A DNA stretch of 64,000 bases, from assembly GCA_030849075.1 (NCBI GenBank), contig JASAOO010003559.1, positions 62,001-126,000 of the forward strand, read 5' to 3'. A program made the position numbers and the translations under genes. This document shows, piece after piece, positions 58,400-64,000 of this stretch. Under the pieces are notes generated by a model. It was not told where the DNA came from. It worked only from the letters and a program-made list of their open reading frames with translations, and did no database searches. This DNA is from Zelonia costaricensis (Eukaryota; Euglenozoa; Kinetoplastea; Trypanosomatida; Trypanosomatidae). Position 1 is the first letter of the stretch, and each line of letters begins with the position of its first letter.

Positions 58400-60283
58400 A
58401 TGTCTGAGATTGCGGCGCAGACGTTCAACTCGATCCCCTTCTACAAGGGGTATCTGCCACTGAAGGAGGCACAGCAGGCGCAATCGTATGTCGTGCTCGC
58501 CCTCCACGTCGACCACGCCACCCTCGCGTACGATGATGAGATCTTTGCCTGCCGCTCCGTTGGCAGCGTGCCGCTTGGGCCCAAGCCACCGCCAGACCCT
58601 GCGGAGTTTCCCACCACCCCGGAGCACAGCGCGTCGGGGCGGCTCACGCCACTCAACAACAACTCCTGCTCGCCGCTGCTACCGCCTGACCGGTCGCCCA
58701 TCACGCACAGCCGGTCTACCCCAAACGAGCACAGCCGCGTATCTCCGGCAATGCTCACCGCCAGCATCGACTCGTCCGTCATCACGGCAACCGCGACAGC
58801 GTCCACCGCCCTAGGCAGCGGGGTTGCGTTTTACCTTTTTCACAAGCGCGACGTTCAGCCACCGCCGATCCGCTACTACGTCTCCCCCAAGAAGGTGCAC
58901 CGCTGCTTTCTCGGCTGCGAGAAGGCTGGGTGCGGCTGCGAGCGCATCCACTTCCGGCCTGGCGCGTGGCGCATGCGGCTCGACACGCTGCCGCGCTTGC
59001 CCCTGACCGCTGCGCGGGGTGGGCAGAATGTTCGTCTCACGCACAGCCAGATCCAGCCGACAGCCGGCTACTTCTTCGCGCTGGGCCTGAAAGCCGCGAG
59101 GGTGCTGCCCGCCGTGGTGCCGACGATGTGCCGCTTTAACAAGACCTGCCGCAACGGCATCAGCTGCCTCTACATTCACGCTGACAAGGCCGTCACGCAG
59201 AAGCGGGTGCAGACCTCCGAGTTCAGCCTGCGCGATTGGAGCCAGCACACGATGGACGACGCCATCCCGCGCGACGAGGAGGAGGCCTTCTTCGCCTTTC
59301 TCGACGAGCAGGGCGTGCGCACGGTCGGGGACATGCAGGTGCTCGGCAGCACCGCCTTCGACTCCCTCGCCGCGCGCGTGCCACCGCGCTGGGCGGAGGC
59401 CTTTTTGACGCTTTCGGCGCTGCGCGACCTCGACACCAAGATGCTCCTGGCGAGCGCACTGCTCGCGTTTCCGCGCGTCGACGCGCCGGTGCAGCTGCCG
59501 CCGTTTCTGAGGACCGTCGGCGACCTGCTGAACTTGTCGGGACCAGCCTTTGCGCAGCTGCCGATGGCGCCGTTCGTCATGGACGCCTGCGCCCTTCTTC
59601 GCGCGCGCGGCGGCTCTGACGAGACTTTCAACATCGTCGACCTCAAAAAGGAGGCTGCGAACTCGTTTTTTAGCAACGCCACGCGCATGATTCAGAACTT
59701 CTGCGGCTCGCGGGCCCACTGCAGCTGGCGCAAGCACGACCCCACGCGGCCGGTCGTGACCTCGGTGCTGACCTTCGTCGACGTCAACGAGTGCCACTGC
59801 CACCGCAACGGCGACAACCCGACCAACACACAGGAGGAGCGCGTCGACGCGCCGATTCCGTCGGATGTGGAGGAGATGGGGGTGCCGAGCGGGTCGTGGT
59901 GCCAGTGCGTGCGGCGCGGCGTCATGGCGGTGAACTACGAGCTGAGCACCCCGAGCGGCTCGCGTTGCTCGGAGCAGAACGCCATGGGCAAGCTCGCCTC
60001 ACTGGGTGTCCCGACGTGGGGCGTGCGCGAGGTGTTTGTGCATGGCACGAACGTCAAGAAGGAGTCGAACCCCCTCTTCCCGTGCGGCGTGTGCGAGAAT
60101 ATGCTGCAGAAGGTGACCAAGGACGTGATGGCGCACTACGGCGGCGACGTCACGCTGTACATGTTCGACGCGGCGACGCCACGCAAGATCGTCTTTCTCA
60201 CCATCCCTGAAATCTCCAACCGCGACGGGGCCAACTTTAAGAAGTTTGTCGCCGAAGACCTGCGTGAGTCGCCTAAAAGGTAG
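58400..60283 (+). CDS. CCCH zinc-finger protein with C-terminal cytidine-deaminase-like domain (LmjF36.5940-like)
   Basis: This 627-residue putative nucleic-acid deaminase has a first CCCH-like cluster with C169, C173, C178, C180 and H184, and a canonical CCCH finger with C244, C250, C256 and H260 (C-x5-C-x5-C-x3-H). A helical region follows with an internal duplication (RTVGDMQVLGSTAFDSL at 307 and RTVGDLLNLSGPAFAQL at 371). The C-terminal 200 residues carry the zinc-deaminase signature: SRCSEQNAM with ligand C523 and proton-shuttle E525, then FPCGVCENM with ligands C562 and C565. Strands LYMFDA and KIVFLTIP fit the deaminase fold. I recall a kinetoplastid family named after LmjF36.5940 in a comparative study of the deaminase fold, and this matches it. 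The domains suggest RNA targeting, for editing or defence, but the substrate is unknown. Confidence 0.82.
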   Translation: MSEIAAQTFNSIPFYKGYLPLKEAQQAQSYVVLALHVDHATLAYDDEIFACRSVGSVPLGPKPPPDPAEFPTTPEHSASGRLTPLNNNSCSPLLPPDRSPITHSRSTPNEHSRVSPAMLTASIDSSVITATATASTALGSGVAFYLFHKRDVQPPPIRYYVSPKKVHRCFLGCEKAGCGCERIHFRPGAWRMRLDTLPRLPLTAARGGQNVRLTHSQIQPTAGYFFALGLKAARVLPAVVPTMCRFNKTCRNGISCLYIHADKAVTQKRVQTSEFSLRDWSQHTMDDAIPRDEEEAFFAFLDEQGVRTVGDMQVLGSTAFDSLAARVPPRWAEAFLTLSALRDLDTKMLLASALLAFPRVDAPVQLPPFLRTVGDLLNLSGPAFAQLPMAPFVMDACALLRARGGSDETFNIVDLKKEAANSFFSNATRMIQNFCGSRAHCSWRKHDPTRPVVTSVLTFVDVNECHCHRNGDNPTNTQEERVDAPIPSDVEEMGVPSGSWCQCVRRGVMAVNYELSTPSGSRCSEQNAMGKLASLGVPTWGVREVFVHGTNVKKESNPLFPCGVCENMLQKVTKDVMAHYGGDVTLYMFDAATPRKIVFLTIPEISNRDGANFKKFVAEDLRESPKR

Positions 60284-61402
60284 AGGCGAGGTGGGCTGCG
60301 AGGGGAGGGGGGGGCTGACGGTGACGTGGCGTGCTGGACGCCAGTGTACACGCGGCTTGTGGTCACTTGGGCTAAGATGCTGGTGCGGCGGTAGGGTCTG
60401 AGAGCGAACCGGCGCCTGTACACCCCGCCGCACTGCAAGTCCCCCTGTCACGCCGAGCCAACCGTAACCGTCTTCGCCCTTCCCCCCCCTCCCTCTGCCA
60501 GCTTTTCTCGCTTCACCCATGGCCGTGCTTCAGCCGCCTGCGAGCTGGCAGCGTCGTGGTACGTGTGCGGTGCAGCAAACCTTGCCGCGCACCTTACTCG
60601 CTAGTCCTTAATCATCATGCTCCTCCCTCTTGTTTGTCCTCACGCTGCTCGGCGCCTCTCGAATCCGTTGACGGACCAGCTGTCTTTCGAAACAATGTGC
60701 AGCGGTTCAAGCGAAAAAAAAAAAGAGCAAAGAGAAAAGCCGTCACATGTATCGGCCACGCGCGCGCCAGTGTGCGTGCGCGATGTTCGGCTCCTTTCAG
60801 CCTACTGGAAGAGTTGCTCTGCGCATCAGCTCCATCCCTTTGAGGAGAAAAAGAAAACGGTCCACGTTGTCTCCCCATCCTTCCCCCCTCGCTCCCTCCC
60901 TCCGTGAATTTGCACCCGCACACACTCGACTGCTCGAAGGAATCCAAGTAGGCGCCCGTCTCTGCGCAACGCGCCTGGTCGCCTACGCCCGTCACCGACA
61001 CTTCTCTTCCGACCCGGCTTGCTTGCTAGCCGCGCGTGCGTGTGCGGGCCTTCTCCCTAGCACCACCTATACACACACCGCACCTGTCGCTCGTCGTGCA
61101 TTTACGGGGTTGCGTGCTTGCTGCCATCGGCGCTCCGCTCTGCCCTGCCATAATTGTTGCCTCTTGCAGACCTACTTTCCTCTCCAGAACCGACCCATCG
61201 TACATTGAGCGTGCTCGCTGTTGTCTTTTCGTTTTTTTCTTTCCCGTTTCTTCTCTCTCAGTCCACATCCTCCGCCGCCCTCTCTCATCGTTCCCGCCCA
61301 CTACTCGGTGGCGCACACCAGACTCGCTGCGTGGCACCTTTGCAGCCCGCTCGGGTTTGCCTGCTCATCGCTTCTTCTCTTTGGGGTCCTGTGCGGTTGA
61401 CC
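60284..61402. other. Spacer / 5' UTR
   Basis: No gene is supported. An A run lies at 60715-60724. A T/C tract (61221-61259) with AG 61260-61261 is the likely acceptor for the next gene, giving a 141-nt 5' UTR; a second AG is at 61344-61345. Confidence 0.65.
61221..61261 (+). promoter_or_regulatory. Predicted trans-splice acceptor
   Basis: A strong T-rich tract has its first AG at 61260-61261. The next in-frame ATG is 61403. Confidence 0.6.
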
Positions 61403-62290
61403 ATGACTGCCTTGTCTGCCTTGTCGGAGCGGCTGGTGAAGCAGCTGCTGCGCATCCGCGACCGCGAGCTAGAGGTGGAGACGAAGCAGCAGGAGCTTGC
61501 GAGCAAGGTGAAGCAGGAGGAGGAGCTGCGCAAGGAGATGGAGGCGGAGCAGGAGAAGCTGGCCAAGCTCAAGAGCGTGCAAGACACGCTGGAGAAGATG
61601 AACGCGGAATCGGAGGCCAAGTACAAGGCGGTTCAGGACGACGACGAGCGGCAGCGCAAGCAGATATCAGAGACGCTGAAGAAGAGTATTGCCGAGGCCG
61701 ACGAGGTGTCGAAGGACTTGGCGCAGCGCGAGGAGCGCGCCAAGTCGCGCAAGGAGCTCCTCCTCAAGCAGCAAGAGATCTACGACCAGCACTCCAGCAC
61801 CGGCAAGGAGAAATTTGACGAACTGGCTGCGAAGCGGGAGACGGAGACGGCGGAGCTGGCCAAGAAGACGGAGGCCAACCGCCAACGCGCCCCTGAGCTG
61901 AAGGCGCGGCTCGCGACGGAGACAGAACAGCTGGCGGCGGCGAAAACAGAGCACGCGGAGCTCAAAACGAAGGTTGACGCTTTCCTTGTCCGCTTTTCCC
62001 AAATCCAGGCGCAGCTTGATGAGGCCAAGAAGGTCTACGAGTCGGCCTCAACGGACAAGGACCGCAACACGCGCACCCTCAAGGCCCTTGACAGCGACCT
62101 TGACATGCTGCGTCGCCGCGCTGCCGCGAGCAAGGCCGAGCGCGACAAGGAACTCGCCAAGGTGACGGCACTCGAGGAGAAGGCGGAGGCCATGCGCAAC
62201 CAGATTACCACCTTTGATAGCATCACCAAGATGCTCACAGAGGCGGTGCCAGCGGAGGAAAGCAATAACGGCGCGCCGGCCGCTGCATGA
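61403..62290 (+). CDS. Coiled-coil protein (295 residues), possibly taxilin-like
   Basis: Almost the whole protein is a charged coiled coil (about 5-280), rich in Lys/Glu/Ala/Gln with clear heptads, for example LLRIRDRELEVETKQQELA, and no proline until the last 20 residues. The pattern KLAKLKSVQDTLEKMN followed by RQRKQISETLKKSIAEAD recalls taxilins, coiled-coil proteins of vesicle traffic and, in flagellates, sometimes flagella. Coiled coils resemble one another by composition, so this is weak. The tail AEESNNGAPAAA is disordered. The start is the first ATG; the upstream frame opens at a non-ATG codon in the pyrimidine-rich 5' region. Confidence 0.85.
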   Translation: MTALSALSERLVKQLLRIRDRELEVETKQQELASKVKQEEELRKEMEAEQEKLAKLKSVQDTLEKMNAESEAKYKAVQDDDERQRKQISETLKKSIAEADEVSKDLAQREERAKSRKELLLKQQEIYDQHSSTGKEKFDELAAKRETETAELAKKTEANRQRAPELKARLATETEQLAAAKTEHAELKTKVDAFLVRFSQIQAQLDEAKKVYESASTDKDRNTRTLKALDSDLDMLRRRAAASKAERDKELAKVTALEEKAEAMRNQITTFDSITKMLTEAVPAEESNNGAPAAA

Positions 62291-63099
62291 GGCGCTCGTG
62301 TATGTCGAGGTGTTCACGAGTGCGCATGGTTTGGCGCTCCCCGTGACGACAGCCTGGGTTACGCGCGCGCCGAGGCGCTTGTGTGTACATTGAATGTTGT
62401 CCACCGTCTAGACCCTCAAACCTTCACCCTGTCGGTGCGGTGGCAGGGAAGAAACACCCAAAAGGGTAGAGTGAGAAACATGCATACAGGGGGACGCCGC
62501 TGCGGAGCACGCAGAGGGGGAGGGAGGGTTGTGTGGCAGGGTCTAGGGAGGGGAGGGGGGGCGGGGGGCCGCAAGCGTTGGTTTGGGCAGAACGAGTGCC
62601 GCCGTCTCAACATCCTCCCCCCCCCTTACTCTTCTTCTTCTACGTGCCGCCTGTCTGCTGCCATTTCTGTCCGCGCCTACGCGGGTCGAAACAACGGAAG
62701 AACAACACACACGGAGCGGCAGCACCTCCATCGAGCGATCGTCTTCGATGCGCACCCAGGTGCGATGGCCAGCGGTGCGGGCGGCTCAATGACACATGAA
62801 GTTCAAAAAAAAAAAAGAGGAGTGCTCGGAGCACCGCCTTCACTGGCGTTTAGGCGAGGATGGTTTCTTTCTTCTTTCAACGAGAAGGCCGAAAACGCGT
62901 TGCCAATGGAACTCTTCGCTCTTTCGCTTTCCTCTCTCTCGTCTCATGTCCTTGCTCGCCGAGGACCTTTGCGCCGGACCCTGCCACCAGCGGCAGCACC
63001 CACTGCCACCGACGACGAAGCCGGACCAAGCCCGCTCATCACAGCTGTTTAGTTTGTTCTGCCGAGACACCCCCGGCCCACGCCCGGCGCGCACCGAAG
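62291..63099. other. Spacer
   Basis: No gene is supported. It contains G-rich (62541-62568) and C-rich (62617-62626) runs and an A run (62805-62816). T/C-rich stretches at about 62868-62880 and 62920-62945 are candidate tracts for the last gene. Confidence 0.6.
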
Positions 63100-64000
63100 A
63101 TGTACAGCGACAGCGACATGGAGGGCTTCGAGCTCGACGTTTACAACCAGAGCAGCGACGAGTCTGATGCGGCGGCGGAGGTGGAGCAGCAGATCCAAAT
63201 GCGCGACGAGGCGTTGTCCGCGGCGTTTCAGGCCTACGCCTACTTCTTCGACGACGAGGACGGATTTTTCCGGTCCACCTTCGCGTCAGAGTACCGCAGC
63301 GACGTGGCCGAGAACGCGCTGATGACGTCCGCCGAGTCGTGGTTTCCGACGGCGGAGGAGGTTGCGTGTGCCCTCACCGCGTACACAAGCGCCGCAGAAG
63401 GCGCAGAGCCGCCGCCAACGGACGCAGCAGCACCGAGCCCGGGCACAGCACCGGCCGCTGCCAGTGCCACGGCGGCTGCTGGTTCGAGGCTGGCAAACTG
63501 GTCCGAGGACGGAAAGCCGTCGCCGGCGTCCCGCTTTCTCTGCGCGAACGGCGAGGCGTGCATTCTTCTTCCTGTGGACAAGTCGCTCAACCGTGCGGCG
63601 CTCCGGGCCGCCCACAAGAACTGCTTTGCCGGCGTGGCGAGTGTTGGCGCTGACGGGCTCGACGTCGTCCCTGGCTACGATAGGTCGAACGCCGTGGGAT
63701 GGGCCCTCCCGCTCTCCACCGACCCCGCCGTGCTGGGTGTGTTAAAGACGCTCTACCCGGGCTGGCGGCAGCCGACACCGCAGGACGTGCGGTATTTTGC
63801 GAAGTCGTCGACGACTTCAGCCAGTGCGCGACCGGGTGAAGAGAGCGAGCCGCCTACGCCGTCACAGCTGCGGTCGCAGCAGCAGCCGTCACGGCGGGCA
63901 TGGACACGCCGTGCGGCGCAGCTGATGAACAGCAAGGAGCGTCTCCTGTCCTGCATCGCCGCGGCGGGCGGGTGGGCCAGTGTCGTCTTCGTGGCCCTCG
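63100..64000 (+). CDS. 5' part of an unrecognised protein gene (runs off the window)
   Basis: An ATG at 63100 opens a frame that stays open for 300 codons to the last base. The N-terminus is acidic (MYSDSDMEGFELDVYNQ, then DESDAAAEVEQQ). A predicted helical/aromatic segment follows (FQAYAYFFDDEDGFF, SWFPTAEEVACALTAY), then a Pro/Ala/Ser-rich linker (about 105-135), and a probable folded part around FLCANGEACILLPVDK (about 145-165). The last visible residues (SCIAAAGGWASVVFVAL) are hydrophobic and may start a membrane segment that continues beyond the window. Coding composition is clear. I do not recognise the family. Confidence 0.8.
   Translation, partial: MYSDSDMEGFELDVYNQSSDESDAAAEVEQQIQMRDEALSAAFQAYAYFFDDEDGFFRSTFASEYRSDVAENALMTSAESWFPTAEEVACALTAYTSAAEGAEPPPTDAAAPSPGTAPAAASATAAAGSRLANWSEDGKPSPASRFLCANGEACILLPVDKSLNRAALRAAHKNCFAGVASVGADGLDVVPGYDRSNAVGWALPLSTDPAVLGVLKTLYPGWRQPTPQDVRYFAKSSTTSASARPGEESEPPTPSQLRSQQQPSRRAWTRRAAQLMNSKERLLSCIAAAGGWASVVFVAL

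Noticed and set aside
1..64000. CRISPR arrays, insertion sequences, tRNA or rRNA genes
   Set aside because: No spaced repeat array, terminal inverted repeats with transposase, or recognisable rRNA segment was seen. A eukaryotic nuclear context makes the first two unexpected. tRNA genes could not be excluded without a covariance search.

Overview
The window reads as a nuclear chromosome segment of a trypanosomatid parasite of the Leishmania group (Leishmaniinae). The evidence is that all 19 recognisable protein genes lie on the + strand, none shows an intron, codons are strongly G/C-ending, and the spacers of about 0.8-2.7 kb are rich in pyrimidine tracts, poly-A/poly-C runs and AC/GT microsatellites. 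Most genes have a pyrimidine tract followed by a first AG just upstream of the ATG, which is the signature of spliced-leader trans-splicing. The whole window looks like part of one polycistronic unit, with no strand switch.

Layout. (1) 1-7.4 kb: the 3' end of an unrecognised gene, two adjacent paralogous TBC-domain Rab-GAPs and a small orphan. (2) 8.3-13.4 kb: a translation factor scaffold (eIF4G, best match EIF4G4) and a probable mitochondrial protein. (3) 14.4-25.6 kb: COG2 (Golgi tethering) and a giant adenylate-kinase-9-like protein. (4) 26.7-43.4 kb: an Otu1-type deubiquitinase, two long coiled-coil proteins (the first like the axonemal protein BBOF1), a double C2-like protein, a CCCH+RRM+WW protein and a polytopic membrane protein with a degenerate J-like N-terminus. 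(5) 46.1-47.0 kb: a glycerophosphodiester phosphodiesterase with a possible alternative N-terminus. (6) 47.0-55.8 kb: an exceptionally long interval with no convincing gene, holding an ambiguous base (N) between two near-identical 65-bp copies. (7) 55.8-64 kb: an orphan, a CCCH-plus-cytidine-deaminase-like protein, a coiled-coil protein and the 5' part of another orphan.

The genes are not an operon in the bacterial sense; neighbours share transcription, not function. Recurrent themes are vesicle traffic (two TBC proteins, COG2), RNA and translation (EIF4G4, CCCH-RRM-WW, CCCH-deaminase) and the flagellum or basal body (AK9-like, BBOF1-like, perhaps the 1021-residue coiled coil). The most interesting item is the CCCH/deaminase protein at 58400-60283, which I match to the little-studied kinetoplastid 'LmjF36.5940-like' deaminase family. 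Starts were set at the first plausible ATG, because upstream extensions begin only at TTG or GTG codons.
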